A DNA stretch of 64,000 nt from Saprospiraceae bacterium (GTDB lineage: Bacteria > Bacteroidota > Bacteroidia > Chitinophagales > Saprospiraceae). The stretch's first letter is position 1, and each line of letters opens with the position of its first letter. Positions 53,921-62,592 of this stretch are shown here, one piece after another. The DNA lies in assembly GCA_027488935.1 (NCBI GenBank), contig JAIYAP010000014.1, positions 62,001 to 126,000 of the forward strand. Reading direction: 5' to 3'. Below the pieces are notes generated by a model. It was not told the DNA's origin. It saw only the letters and a list, made by a program, of their open reading frames with translations, and did no database searches. A program made the position numbers and the translations under genes.

Positions 53921-54334
53921 ATGAAAAAAGTGATTTTTTTCTTCGCATTTTTCCTCGCGATCGGCATCGCAGGCGCACAAGCACAAGCATGCGCAGGCCA
54001 AGCATCCGCAGGTAAGTCTTGCTGCGCATCTAAAGCAACCAGCGCCGCTAAATCAGATCCAAGCATCGAAATGCGCAAAGCCGACGACGGTACCGTCGCT
54101 TATGTACGCAAAGAAGCGGACGCACAAGGCAATGTAAAATTTGTAAGTGTTCAGTTCGACGAGCAGTCTAACGCTTTTGTAAATGTTGCACCTAAAACCA
54201 TTGCTGCTGAAGACAAAGCCGTGATGACTAAAAAAGCATGTGCAGGCGAGAAAAAAGCTTGTGCAGGTGAAAAAGGTGGCAAATCATGCTGCGCTTCAAA
54301 AGGCACGGCTACTGCTACTCCATCTGAGCAATAG
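53921..54334 (+). CDS. Small secreted Cys-rich protein with paired GKSCCASK motifs
   Basis: The 137-residue product has a signal peptide (FFFAFFLAIGIAGAQAQ). The mature protein starts ACAGQASAGKSCCASK and ends with KKACAGEKKACAGEKGGKSC then CASKGTATATPSEQ. Thus the same CAG-x(n)-GKSCCASK block flanks a Cys-free core of about 70 residues (IEMRKADDGTVAYVRKEADA, VKFVSVQFDEQSNAFVNVAP). The vicinal CC pairs suggest thiol metal binding or disulphide cross-linking; I recognise no named family. It has its own promoter and a strong terminator, so it is probably well expressed. Confidence 0.82.
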   Translation: MKKVIFFFAFFLAIGIAGAQAQACAGQASAGKSCCASKATSAAKSDPSIEMRKADDGTVAYVRKEADAQGNVKFVSVQFDEQSNAFVNVAPKTIAAEDKAVMTKKACAGEKKACAGEKGGKSCCASKGTATATPSEQ

Positions 54335-54379
54335 TTTTTGAGCAAATCATTTGCACAGATTCTTATGCAATGGCCTATA

Positions 54380-54419
54380 AAAACGGCTGTCTTCGGTGTT
54401 TACCGGAGGCAGCCGTTTT
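54380..54419 (+). terminator. Rho-independent terminator after the Cys-rich gene
   Basis: AAAACGGCTG (54380-54389) pairs with CAGCCGTTTT (54410-54419), a 10-bp GC-containing stem closed by a 20-nt loop and ending in T residues. It can also serve the opposing DUF547 gene. Confidence 0.8.
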
Positions 54420-54454
54420 CGTTTAGTTCCGTTAACCATCTCTGTGCAACATGT

Positions 54455-55168
54455 CTACGCGCCGGACTGGAAGTTATCCAGGTCCTCCGTCCAGTCATAC
54501 GCACGAAAGGAAAGTTGGTAGTGTGTACTTTTTAAGGCTAACCTTGCTTCCAACATACGCCGAATGCCTGTTTGCCCGCCAAAATCGCCGCGGTACCACC
54601 ATAACAAACGCGAAGTAGCCACCGCATGTTGATCTTCCGATACAATCGTTTCGCTTTCCAAAAAGGATTGGGTGGCCAATTCTAATTGCTGTTCTATTTT
54701 ATCCGGGGTATAAAAGGCAATCGGCGGACAACTTTTAGCCCCGCAATTGAGGGCAAAGTGGATACGGTAATCTCTTTGGGCAACCATCAATGTCCGCAAA
54801 ACCCGCCGCGAAAACGGGTTGGGCAAATATCCCAACGCCCATTTTAGCCGGTTTTTACGCAAAATGATGTGCTCTATATCATCCAGGCTCAGCCATAATC
54901 CGGCAATTGCGATGGCGCGTTTGGTAAAAATGGCCGGCGCTTCTAATTGCTGTTCCTTGCGCAAAATCAGGAAAAACGCATTGTACAGGTTGATCCAACA
55001 GGCGAGTTTATGGGCATCTTCGGGCAAGTCCTGTTTTAGTTCGGCCAGGGGCATACGCGCCAGTTGCTCCAGGGCTTGAGCGGTTGGTTGGTTTAATTTG
55101 GCGGATTGGAGGAGTTGTTGGGAGATTTGGTGGGTGCTACCTTCCTTACTTTGAAGTATTTTTATCAT
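54455..55168 (-). CDS. DUF547-domain protein
   Basis: The 237-residue product starts at the ATG at 55168; a GTG at 55174 is also possible. The DUF547 marks are ACWINLYNAFFLILRK, an IEHIILRKN segment, and RIHFALNCGAKSCPPIAFYT, with a conserved Cys pair. No signal peptide is visible, whereas many family members are secreted. The function of the family is unknown; the Cys/His/Asn-containing fold has been compared to papain-like or transglutaminase-like enzymes, which I treat as tentative. It follows the low-GC lipoprotein gene by only 6 nt. Confidence 0.85.
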   Translation of the reverse strand: MIKILQSKEGSTHQISQQLLQSAKLNQPTAQALEQLARMPLAELKQDLPEDAHKLACWINLYNAFFLILRKEQQLEAPAIFTKRAIAIAGLWLSLDDIEHIILRKNRLKWALGYLPNPFSRRVLRTLMVAQRDYRIHFALNCGAKSCPPIAFYTPDKIEQQLELATQSFLESETIVSEDQHAVATSRLLWWYRGDFGGQTGIRRMLEARLALKSTHYQLSFRAYDWTEDLDNFQSGA

Positions 55169-55174
55169 TTTCAC

Positions 55175-55819
55175 TTACCTCGTTTGTAATGAATCACACT
55201 TGTTTGTCTTGAAATAAATTTTCATTTTACTTCTTAGACAATCTCGTTGGTTTGGCACTTCTTTATCATTTTCATATTTTGGTTCGAAAAAATTCTTGCT
55301 TTCAAATTCTACAAGTCCAAAAATTATGTTTGGATGTTTTTTATCAGGCATATTAGATAAGGTAACTTTAGATGTTTTAGTTGGCACCTTTACACAATAT
55401 TCAAGATTTCCCTCTTTTGTATATGAAAACTGCCTTATCATATGATTACAAATGGAAAGATACACTTTGGGCGTTTTGTCTATTATATTTATTTCAAAAC
55501 CATACCTACCATTACTTTTAAAAAAACCATAGATAATTACTGTATCACCTTTTTCTCTCCAATAAGAACAAAATGGTCTATATTTATCATTTTCAATGTT
55601 ATCGTTTTGCAATAAATCGTTTGAATAACGTTCAAGGTACAGAGTATTCATATAATTTAAGTCGCATTCGCTTCCGTACTCGTGAAATGTATCAATTATT
55701 TCACTTTCTACTTCTTTTTGAATGTCCTTATCAATGATAATTTTATTGTAATTTTTAGCATTGAAAATACAATTTCCAAATACAAGTACCATAATTAGAT
55801 ATAGAAGTGCCTTTTTCAT
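55175..55819 (-). CDS. AT-rich lipoprotein of unknown function, possible immunity protein
   Basis: The 214-residue product has lipoprotein signal LLYLIMVLVFGNC (Cys near 17), then a Lys/Asn/Ile/Tyr-rich body (YNKIIIDKDIQKEVESEIID, GDTVIIYGFFKSNGRYGFEI) unlike the Gly/Ala/Pro-rich neighbours. Base composition is visibly AT-richer than flanking genes, which suggests recent acquisition. Its ATG overlaps by the ATGA pattern the stop of a short upstream frame (55816-55905) that looks like the end of a larger lost gene. Toxin-immunity pairs are commonly arranged this way, so an orphan immunity lipoprotein is a reasonable but unproven idea. Confidence 0.7.
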   Translation of the reverse strand: MKKALLYLIMVLVFGNCIFNAKNYNKIIIDKDIQKEVESEIIDTFHEYGSECDLNYMNTLYLERYSNDLLQNDNIENDKYRPFCSYWREKGDTVIIYGFFKSNGRYGFEINIIDKTPKVYLSICNHMIRQFSYTKEGNLEYCVKVPTKTSKVTLSNMPDKKHPNIIFGLVEFESKNFFEPKYENDKEVPNQRDCLRSKMKIYFKTNKCDSLQTR

Positions 55820-55905
55820 TGGTTCATTATTTTAATTCCTGTCATATCTGGTTTGCCATAACCCTGATTGCGTGCTCCTCTATTTGTTTCAATCAACAAC
55901 GATTC
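55816..55905 (-). pseudogene. Residual 3' end of a lost gene, coupled to the lipoprotein gene
   Basis: After an in-frame stop at 55908-55906 the minus strand reads about 29 codons (ESLLIETNRGARNQGYGKPD, then MTGIKIMNQ) to a TGA overlapping the next ATG. The sequence has the look of a toxin or RHS tail, but no homology can be confirmed. Confidence 0.35.
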
Positions 55906-56016
55906 TTATGTGGTTAGATTGACGCAACCATTTAAGTAAAAGGGGCGCACCGTTTATTAGGCAATTTTTACTTTGCAAATATATTGAAAAACTTCAATTA
56001 TCCAAATTGCGTCATC

Positions 56017-56024
56017 TATATTTG
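56017..56024 (+). promoter_or_regulatory. Candidate -7 box (TATATTTG)
   Basis: TATATTTG fits TAnnTTTG, 16 nt before the ATG at 56041, and excludes the earlier ATG at 55984. Confidence 0.5.
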
Positions 56025-56040
56025 CAGAAAAAATCACACC

Positions 56041-56298
56041 ATGCGCGTAGTCAAAATCGTGGAAGAAGACATCGCCGACAAGATCGACACTTTATACATT
56101 TTGAATCTTTTCCGACACATTGAAAACGTTGGAATCACCTTCGTCTGCACAAAAGACGGGCAATCAGAGGACGATTGGGTGGATGAAGACGGCCGGCACA
56201 TTGTGATTCAATTACCTTATTCCGAGGTTAAACAAATGGCGGATATAAAGCCCCTGATGCTTACGTGTGTAAAAGAACGGTTAGGATTGGTGGCGTAA
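56041..56298 (+). CDS. Small protein of unknown function
   Basis: The 85-residue acidic cytoplasmic product (MRVVKIVEEDIADKIDTLYI, then DWVDEDGRHIVIQLPYSEVK) has alternating short strands and helices and no recognised domain. Its own -7 box lies directly upstream, and it converges with the swivel/ATP-grasp gene, with 35 nt between the stops. Codon use is like the host genes. Confidence 0.65.
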   Translation: MRVVKIVEEDIADKIDTLYILNLFRHIENVGITFVCTKDGQSEDDWVDEDGRHIVIQLPYSEVKQMADIKPLMLTCVKERLGLVA

Positions 56299-56333
56299 TG
56301 CCCATAAAACCCAACAAAAAGCGTCCTGTTTTA

Positions 56334-58295
56334 TTAATCAAAACTCCGCGCCTGCTTGATGTAAATTTTACGGGTATTTTTATCCAATTTAAACTCAATA
56401 TCCATGGCAAAATCGAAAAACACCTCGTTGATCGCTTTGTATCCATTGGCCGTGTAAAAATGCCTTTTTATCGCATCCAGGTACACTGCAAGTAATTGAA
56501 TTTCTGCGTCTTGCAGCAGCGGTTGATAGGCATTCAGCGGAGAATGGGCCAAATAATCTACCGCAATTTTATTCATACCGGTTACATGAATTGAATATTT
56601 AATTAAAAACTGCTCCGGCATTTCATCTTTTTCGGGCGAAACAACACTGGCCTCGCCTTTTTGGGCATTAATGGTAAAAGCCGGGTAAGACTTGCGGTAT
56701 AAATCCTTGGTAATCGCTACTCCATTCACTTCTTCGGTTCCAAAGGCCCGGTGTACCAAAACCCCCATCGCAAGGTTTTTTTGATCAATTTTAGCATTTA
56801 CCCGTTCCTCAAAAGCCCTGGGCGACCATAAACTGGCCCAAACCTTTTTGATGGCCTTTTCAACCGATTTTTCCGGATTTACCAGACTGCCTGTTTTGGA
56901 GGTGTACAATCCGGCACCCGAAAACCCGGGAATATCCTCTGCATTGGTGGAAGAACGGAACCTGAATTCGGTATAGGCGGGGTAAGACTTTAGTTTTTGA
57001 ACGACCGTTTGCAAAAAAACAGGATCCAGTGGTTTGGCCAGGATACTGTCTTGAAGGGCTTTTAAATGGGTGAATAATAAAGTCCTGTTTTGGGAAATAC
57101 TATCCGATTGTAAGATCAAATCAATTTGTGGCTGCAGGGCATGCCGGTCGATATGGGCCTTGTAATAATAAAACGGAATGGCAAACGCGGCTTCCGGAAT
57201 TGGAATTTTAGTGCCATTAGGCAGCATAATCTTTTCCAATTCACCAAAGTTGGCCGCTTTCCCGCCCACTATATCAACGTCGAACATGTTAATCCGCTTT
57301 ATATCCAGCAACCCCTTTTTCTTGGTATTACAACGCAGTATTTGGCCGGGTTCTCCATTTTTTTGCAGCCAATAAGCATTTGCTTCTTCGAGACTTGCCT
57401 CTTTCAGGTAAAAACTATCCTGTTTGACCTCAAAACAAACCAGTTTTCCTACAAATTTTTGAAGATTGGGATCGTTCCAGGCGCGTTTATCGGCACAATT
57501 GGGCGTTTTTCTGTTTTGCGATAAAACGTTGATATGCGAAAGCGGCGTTTGAAATTCGGTGGTTAAAACACCCTGACAAAAAGGCAAATCGTTGGGCAAA
57601 AAATCGGTAAAAATGATGTCTTTGGTGGTGAAATTGTGGTGCTCGAAATCGGATTTTCCCACTTTTTGAAAATAGCCATACGACTTGGCGCAAACCATCG
57701 GCTGGTAGCGCAAATCCCCAAATATTCGATCTACCGAAATAATACGGGCCGGGTCAATTCCAGCCAGCCTTTCCTGGATACTACCATTCGAAAGGATATA
57801 TAATTTATCCTTAAAATAAGCATATTGCGCTACCTCGCCCAGTAAAAGTTTGATTTGCGCAGCCGAAATCTGATCATCTACAAAAAATTCGAGGGTATAA
57901 ATATCCGAAGCATGATAATAATTCAGGTTGGCAAGCAAGTAATTCCTTCCTGGTAACGCGCTGTATTCCAGCGTATTGAACGTGCCTAGCCCCCTGGAAT
58001 ACCCTAAATAATCGGCGCAAAAATTATAATGATAGGGGTATTTGCGCGAATTCATAAAAAACAACTTTTGCCGATTTAAATCATACACTACCTTGATGGC
58101 ATCTACTTCCGAGAATTTATTCGACAGGGGCAAACCTTTTAATACATCAAAATCCGACTGGTTCGTCAGCATACTCAAATAATCTTCTTCGCCTCGGACA
58201 GCGGTCGGAAGATTTTGTTTTTGGGGTGGTTGCCAACATGCACCCAAAAAGCAAAGGGATAAATAAAGGAGGAGGTAGGGAAATGGCTTTTGCAT
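56334..58295 (-). CDS. Lipoprotein with phosphohistidine-swivel domain followed by PEP/pyruvate-binding ATP-grasp domain
   Basis: The ATG at 58295 gives 653 residues with lipoprotein signal YLLLYLSLCFLGAC (Cys about 20). Residues about 20-230 are unassigned. A swivel motif TEFQTPLSHINVLSQNRKTP places the phospho-accepting His at about H254. The C-terminal about 310 residues are an ATP-grasp (PPDK-N-like) domain: DIVGGKAANFGELEKI, YTEFRFRSSTNAEDIPGFSG, VWASLWSPRAFEERV and a closing KIYIKQARSFD. PEP synthase and PPDK have the opposite order and a C-terminal barrel; glucan-water dikinases have swivel then ATP-grasp, as here. Location outside the cytoplasm, where ATP is scarce, is odd. Activity is unknown. 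Confidence 0.85.
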   Translation of the reverse strand: MQKPFPYLLLYLSLCFLGACWQPPQKQNLPTAVRGEEDYLSMLTNQSDFDVLKGLPLSNKFSEVDAIKVVYDLNRQKLFFMNSRKYPYHYNFCADYLGYSRGLGTFNTLEYSALPGRNYLLANLNYYHASDIYTLEFFVDDQISAAQIKLLLGEVAQYAYFKDKLYILSNGSIQERLAGIDPARIISVDRIFGDLRYQPMVCAKSYGYFQKVGKSDFEHHNFTTKDIIFTDFLPNDLPFCQGVLTTEFQTPLSHINVLSQNRKTPNCADKRAWNDPNLQKFVGKLVCFEVKQDSFYLKEASLEEANAYWLQKNGEPGQILRCNTKKKGLLDIKRINMFDVDIVGGKAANFGELEKIMLPNGTKIPIPEAAFAIPFYYYKAHIDRHALQPQIDLILQSDSISQNRTLLFTHLKALQDSILAKPLDPVFLQTVVQKLKSYPAYTEFRFRSSTNAEDIPGFSGAGLYTSKTGSLVNPEKSVEKAIKKVWASLWSPRAFEERVNAKIDQKNLAMGVLVHRAFGTEEVNGVAITKDLYRKSYPAFTINAQKGEASVVSPEKDEMPEQFLIKYSIHVTGMNKIAVDYLAHSPLNAYQPLLQDAEIQLLAVYLDAIKRHFYTANGYKAINEVFFDFAMDIEFKLDKNTRKIYIKQARSFD

Positions 58296-58338
58296 CAATT
58301 GGAGATTTATATCTGTTCCTAATTCCATATAACTTAAA

Positions 58339-58375
58339 ATGGCTGTCTCGGGTTAAACATACCCAAGACAGCCAT
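58339..58375 (-). terminator. Terminator of the GH3 gene
   Basis: ATGGCTGTCT-C-GGGT (58339-58353) and ACCC-A-AGACAGCCAT (58361-58375) form a long stem with one mismatch and a 7-nt loop. On the minus strand it lies 12 nt after the GH3 stop and is followed by TTTT. Confidence 0.8.
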
Positions 58376-58387
58376 CTACTGAATAAA

Positions 58388-60643
58388 CTATTTCAATTCA
58401 AAACCGGCACTTTTCACATCCCGCGCATTGCCCCCCACAAAAACGGTGAACTTGCCCGGATCTGCCTTGCGTTTGCTATTTTGATTCCAGTAAGACAAAT
58501 CAGCGGCCGTTAATTTGAACGTTACGGTTTTAGTTGCGCCTGCAGCCAGGTTTACCTTCTCAAAACCCTTCAGTTCCTGCACCGGACGTGCAATATCAGC
58601 GGCCACATCGTTGAGGTACAATTGTACCACTTCATCGCCCGCTACACCACCCGTGTTGGTCACATCCACCGATACCTCGAGGGTTTCGGTCAGGCTGATT
58701 TGCGATTTGCTCAAGCGAATATCCGAATAAGCAAATTTGGTATAACTCAAGCCAAATCCAAACGGATAGGCAGGGGTGCTCGGCAAATCCAGGTAGCCGC
58801 TGGTCCACATGGTACCAAAGTTTTCCTGGGGCCGACCCGTTTTCAAATGGTTGTAGTACAAAGGAATTTGGCCCGTGCTGCGCGGAAAAGTAACCGGCAG
58901 TTTGCCACCTGGGTTCACCTTGCCCGTCAGTACGTCCGAAAGTGCATTGCCTGCCTCAAAACCAGGCTGCCATGCCACCAGGATCGCAGGCACATTGTCG
59001 TTGGCCCATTGGAAGGTCATCGGACGGCTGTTAAACAGTACCATCACGGTCGGTTTATTGTTCCGGCTGGTTACGCGCAAAATCTGCTCCTGGTTATCGC
59101 GCAGGTTTAAATCACTCACACAACGGCTTTCTCCGCAATTGAGTCCCTCTTCCCCCACACAGGCAATCACCAAATCGGCCTCGCGTGCTGCCTGAATGGC
59201 CACACTTAGGTCCTTTTCGGTGCAGGTGGCATCGAGGCAGATTTCTTGTACCGACACCGAAAAGCCCAAGGCTTCCAACTGTGGTTTGAGCGCCATCGCA
59301 GGGGTCACCACTTTGGTCGAATCGTAGTAGCGCATGCCCAGCCCCAGGGTCCAGAAACTCATATAGTCTTTATTGGTATGGCTATCCGCATATGGACCAA
59401 TAATCAAAATGCGTTTGAAGGGGCTTTTTTCGGTTAAGGGCAAAATGCCGCCTTCATTTTTGAGCAATACCATACTTTTTGCTGCGGCCTCCCGCGAAAA
59501 CTGCCGGTATTCAGGCTTTTCCAAGGTTTCGGCCCGACGTTTTGGGTCCAGGCGCACAAAAGGATTGTCAAATAAGCCCAACTGAAATTTAAAACGTAAT
59601 ACCCGGCGAACAGCTTCATCAATTTGAGCCTTGGTCACCCGTCCTTTGTCTAACGCATTTTTTAACCCTTTTTGAAAGGTGGAGCCCGCCATATCCATAT
59701 CGCTGCCCGCATTCAGGCATTTTGCTGCGGCATCGGTTTCGTCGGCTGCAGCGCCGTGTACGATGGTTTCGCCGAAAGAATTCCAGTCGCTTACCACCAT
59801 ACCGCTCCAGCCCCATTCGCCGCGCAAAATGTCGGAAACCAGGTAATTATTCATACTGGCCGGCACGCCATTTAAGGTATTGAATGCGTTCATAAAGGTG
59901 GCGCTGCCCGCTTTAGCCGCCGCTTCAAATGGCGGCAACACCATTTCGCGCAGGCGTTGATCGCTCATATCGACCGTGTTATAATCGCGGCCACCTTCCG
60001 TAAAGCCATATCCGGCATAGTGTTTTACACAAGCCGCCACGGCAGTTGGACTGCTCAGGTCCGAGCCTTGAAAGCCTTTTACCCGGGCTGCGGCCACTTT
60101 ACTGCCCAAATAAGGGTCTTCACCAGCGCCTTCCATCACGCGGCCCCAACGTGGGTCGCGCGAAACATCCACCATGGGCGCAAAAGCCCAGTCTTGTCCG
60201 TCGGCTGCTGCTTCTGTTGCAGCAATCCGTTCAATTTGCTCAATCATACCCAAGTCCCAACTGGCAGCCTGCGCCAACGGAATCGGGAAAATCGTTTTGT
60301 AGCCATGAATAACATCAAACCCAAACACCAGCGGAATGCCCAAGCGGGTTTCCTTCACGGCCACCCGTTGCATGATGATTTTATTTTCAAAATTGGTGTT
60401 GCTAAGCACACTCCCCACCTGTCCACTGCGGATTTGGCTCATTAAATCGTCTTTCGCAACGGCAGTACCCGTACTAATATCGCCTGCCCGCTGCTGTAAT
60501 TGCCCGATTTTTTCGTCAAGGGTCATTTTGGCAAGCAGTTCGTTTACCTTTCGGTCAATATCTTTTACCGAAGTTTGTTGTGCGGCCGCCTGCACACACG
60601 CGAGGCAGGTTAGGGCGAACAAAAGAAATCCTGTTTTTTTCAT
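58388..60643 (-). CDS. bglX-like: Secreted GH3-family beta-glucosidase
   Basis: GH3 enzymes remove terminal beta-linked glucose or xylose. The ATG at 60643 gives 751 residues with signal peptide KKTGFLLFALTCLACVQAAA. The N-terminal TIM barrel shows GIPLVFGFDVIHGYKTIFPI, VDVSRDPRWGRVMEGAGEDP, CVKHYAGYGFTEGGRDYNTV and the nucleophile Asp in GWSGMVVSDWNSFGE. The alpha/beta sandwich follows (LVIACVGEEGLNCGESRCVS), and a fibronectin-III-like C-terminal domain (VSVDVTNTGGVAGDEVVQLY). Architecture and length match periplasmic BglX. In-frame ATGs upstream (60655, 60802) are disfavoured because the -7 box at 60665-60672 leaves no leader. Confidence 0.96.
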   Translation of the reverse strand: MKKTGFLLFALTCLACVQAAAQQTSVKDIDRKVNELLAKMTLDEKIGQLQQRAGDISTGTAVAKDDLMSQIRSGQVGSVLSNTNFENKIIMQRVAVKETRLGIPLVFGFDVIHGYKTIFPIPLAQAASWDLGMIEQIERIAATEAAADGQDWAFAPMVDVSRDPRWGRVMEGAGEDPYLGSKVAAARVKGFQGSDLSSPTAVAACVKHYAGYGFTEGGRDYNTVDMSDQRLREMVLPPFEAAAKAGSATFMNAFNTLNGVPASMNNYLVSDILRGEWGWSGMVVSDWNSFGETIVHGAAADETDAAAKCLNAGSDMDMAGSTFQKGLKNALDKGRVTKAQIDEAVRRVLRFKFQLGLFDNPFVRLDPKRRAETLEKPEYRQFSREAAAKSMVLLKNEGGILPLTEKSPFKRILIIGPYADSHTNKDYMSFWTLGLGMRYYDSTKVVTPAMALKPQLEALGFSVSVQEICLDATCTEKDLSVAIQAAREADLVIACVGEEGLNCGESRCVSDLNLRDNQEQILRVTSRNNKPTVMVLFNSRPMTFQWANDNVPAILVAWQPGFEAGNALSDVLTGKVNPGGKLPVTFPRSTGQIPLYYNHLKTGRPQENFGTMWTSGYLDLPSTPAYPFGFGLSYTKFAYSDIRLSKSQISLTETLEVSVDVTNTGGVAGDEVVQLYLNDVAADIARPVQELKGFEKVNLAAGATKTVTFKLTAADLSYWNQNSKRKADPGKFTVFVGGNARDVKSAGFELK

Positions 60644-60664
60644 AATTCCATTCATTATTTTAAG

Positions 60665-60672
60665 CAAATGTA
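60665..60672 (-). promoter_or_regulatory. Candidate -7 box (TACATTTG) of the GH3 gene
   Basis: TACATTTG on the minus strand fits TAnnTTTG and lies 21 nt before the chosen ATG at 60643. Confidence 0.5.
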
Positions 60673-60875
60673 AACTACTAATGCTAATCTGAAAGCAGAT
60701 TATCGGTAGGAATATTGGCTTATTGTAAAAAATACAATAAATCCTGCGTTCAATCTGGTTTTTTACCCACAAATCGGCTGTTTGTGTCGATTGGGCAATC
60801 AATTTTTTAGGCTTTTTGTCCCAAATCCCGTACTTTTACCTAAGATAAGGAGCAACTATCCGCTTCTTCACGGAT

Positions 60876-61205
60876 ATGGACAACGCAGCATTACAACAGA
60901 CTACCCAACTAATTAAAGGCGATTTTGAACTGAGCAGCGCGCCGGAATCGGAAGCCGCCTTGTTGGACATGTTGGCAGAGCGCATCGATCAGATGTTGGC
61001 AACCCAACCCGAATACCTCATGAGTATGTTGTACCGCATGGATGTGCTGGAGCATAAAATTAACCGGGTGATGCATCCCGCTGCGCCCGAACCCGCACCA
61101 ATGGGCCTTGCGCGCTTGGTCCTGGAGCGGCAGTTGCAACGGGTAGAAACCAAGCGCAACATCAAACCCGCGCCCCTGGATGATTGGGAAGAATGGACGC
61201 TTTAA
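60876..61205 (+). CDS. Small cytoplasmic protein of unknown function
   Basis: The 109-residue product is helical: MDNAALQQTTQLIKGDFELS, then EAALLDMLAERIDQMLATQP and YLMSMLYRMDVLEHKINRVM, a Pro-rich linker and a basic tail ending DDWEEWTL. Absence of a signal peptide and host-like codon use support a real gene. The segment around MLYRMDVLE-K suggests a homolog conserved across Bacteroidota, but I cannot name a family or function. Confidence 0.72.
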   Translation: MDNAALQQTTQLIKGDFELSSAPESEAALLDMLAERIDQMLATQPEYLMSMLYRMDVLEHKINRVMHPAAPEPAPMGLARLVLERQLQRVETKRNIKPAPLDDWEEWTL

Positions 61206-61323
61206 CGACATTTGTCCAAACGTCATTTGTCCAAACAGGTATTTTACGCCTGTGTGGCAAATTAAATTCGGTCAAAATAAGCAAATTGGATTTATGCAAA
61301 ACCGAGTTGGCAAAAACTTTGTT

Positions 61324-61331
61324 TACTTTTG
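61324..61331 (+). promoter_or_regulatory. Candidate -7 box (TACTTTTG) of the acyl-CoA dehydrogenase gene
   Basis: TACTTTTG fits TAnnTTTG and lies 35 nt before the ATG at 61367. No clear -33 box was found. Confidence 0.5.
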
Positions 61332-61366
61332 CACCAAAATTATCCTAACCAATATTTCGGCAAAAT

Positions 61367-62587
61367 ATGCAATCGAACGGCATTGATTCGTTAATTAAAC
61401 CCCGTACTGCACGGGAGGACCGCTACCAGCACCACGACTATTACCTGGTAGACGGGCTGCTTTCTCCCGAACACCTGCTCGCCCGCGATGCGGTGCGCGA
61501 TTGGGTAAAAGCGGAAGTGAGCCCCATCATTGAGGCTTATGCCGACAAAGCAGAATGCCCCACGCATTTGTTCAAAGGTTTGGCCGAAATCGGCGCTTTT
61601 GGACCGTCTTTACCAGCAGAATACGGCTGCGGCGGCATGGACGAAATCGCGTATGGCGTAATCATGCAAGAACTGGAACGCGGCGACTCGGGCATCCGCT
61701 CGATGGCTTCGGTGCAAGGTTCGCTGGTGATGTACCCCATTTACAAATTCGGCTCGGAAGAACAAAAACGCAAATACCTGCCCAAATTGGCAAAAGGCGA
61801 ACTGATTGGCTGCTTCGGTCTGACCGAACCCGACCACGGCTCTAACCCCAGCGGCATGGTAACCAATGTAAAAGACGATGGCGACCATTACATCCTGAAT
61901 GGCGCTAAAATGTGGATTACCAACAGCCCGCTGGCAGATATCGCGGTGGTTTGGGCCAAACGCGAAGATGGTAAAGTAATCGGTTTAATTGTTGAAAAAG
62001 GCATGCCTGGCTTCTCGGCACCCGAAATTCACGGTAAATGGTCGCTCCGCGCCAGCATCACCGGCGAATTGGTGTTTGAAGATGTACGTGTTCCTAAATC
62101 CAATGTGCTACCCGGTGTAGTGGGCATGCGCGGACCGCTTACCTGCCTCACCAAAGCGCGTTACGGTATTGCCTGGGGCGCCATTGGTGCGGCCCTGGAT
62201 TGTTATGACGCAGCCTTGCGTTATTCCAAGGAGCGTATTCAATTCGGCAAACCGATCGGTGCTTTCCAATTAACGCAGAAGAAATTGGCCGAAATGATTA
62301 CCGAAATCACCAAGGCACAATTGCTCGCCTGGCGCTTGGGTACCCTGGCCAATGAAGGCAAAATGACCTCGGCACAGGTATCTATGGCCAAACGTAACAA
62401 CGTACACATGGCGTTGGAGATCGCACGCGAATCCCGCCAGATACACGGTGGCATGGGCATTACCAACGAATACCCTTGCATGCGCCACATGATGAACCTG
62501 GAAACGGTGTTGACCTACGAAGGCACCCACGATATACACTTGCTCATTACCGGCCATGATATTACCGGACTGGAAGCATTTGGATAA
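61367..62587 (+). CDS. gcdH-like: Acyl-CoA dehydrogenase, glutaryl-CoA dehydrogenase type
   Basis: Glutaryl-CoA dehydrogenase oxidises and decarboxylates glutaryl-CoA to crotonyl-CoA in lysine/tryptophan breakdown, using FAD and passing electrons to ETF. The 406 residues carry the FAD/substrate motifs GCFGLTEPDHGSNPSGM and MWITNSPLADIAVVW, the helix RIQFGKPIGAFQLTQKKLAE, and the catalytic Glu in VLTYEGTHDIHLLITG. The N-terminal segment DYYLVDGLLSPEHLLARDAV, the SMASVQGSLVMYPIYKFGSE block and the Arg in PCMRHMMNLE match the glutaryl-CoA group better than short-chain dehydrogenases. It appears monocistronic. Confidence 0.92.
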   Translation: MQSNGIDSLIKPRTAREDRYQHHDYYLVDGLLSPEHLLARDAVRDWVKAEVSPIIEAYADKAECPTHLFKGLAEIGAFGPSLPAEYGCGGMDEIAYGVIMQELERGDSGIRSMASVQGSLVMYPIYKFGSEEQKRKYLPKLAKGELIGCFGLTEPDHGSNPSGMVTNVKDDGDHYILNGAKMWITNSPLADIAVVWAKREDGKVIGLIVEKGMPGFSAPEIHGKWSLRASITGELVFEDVRVPKSNVLPGVVGMRGPLTCLTKARYGIAWGAIGAALDCYDAALRYSKERIQFGKPIGAFQLTQKKLAEMITEITKAQLLAWRLGTLANEGKMTSAQVSMAKRNNVHMALEIARESRQIHGGMGITNEYPCMRHMMNLETVLTYEGTHDIHLLITGHDITGLEAFG

Positions 62588-62592
62588 GATAA

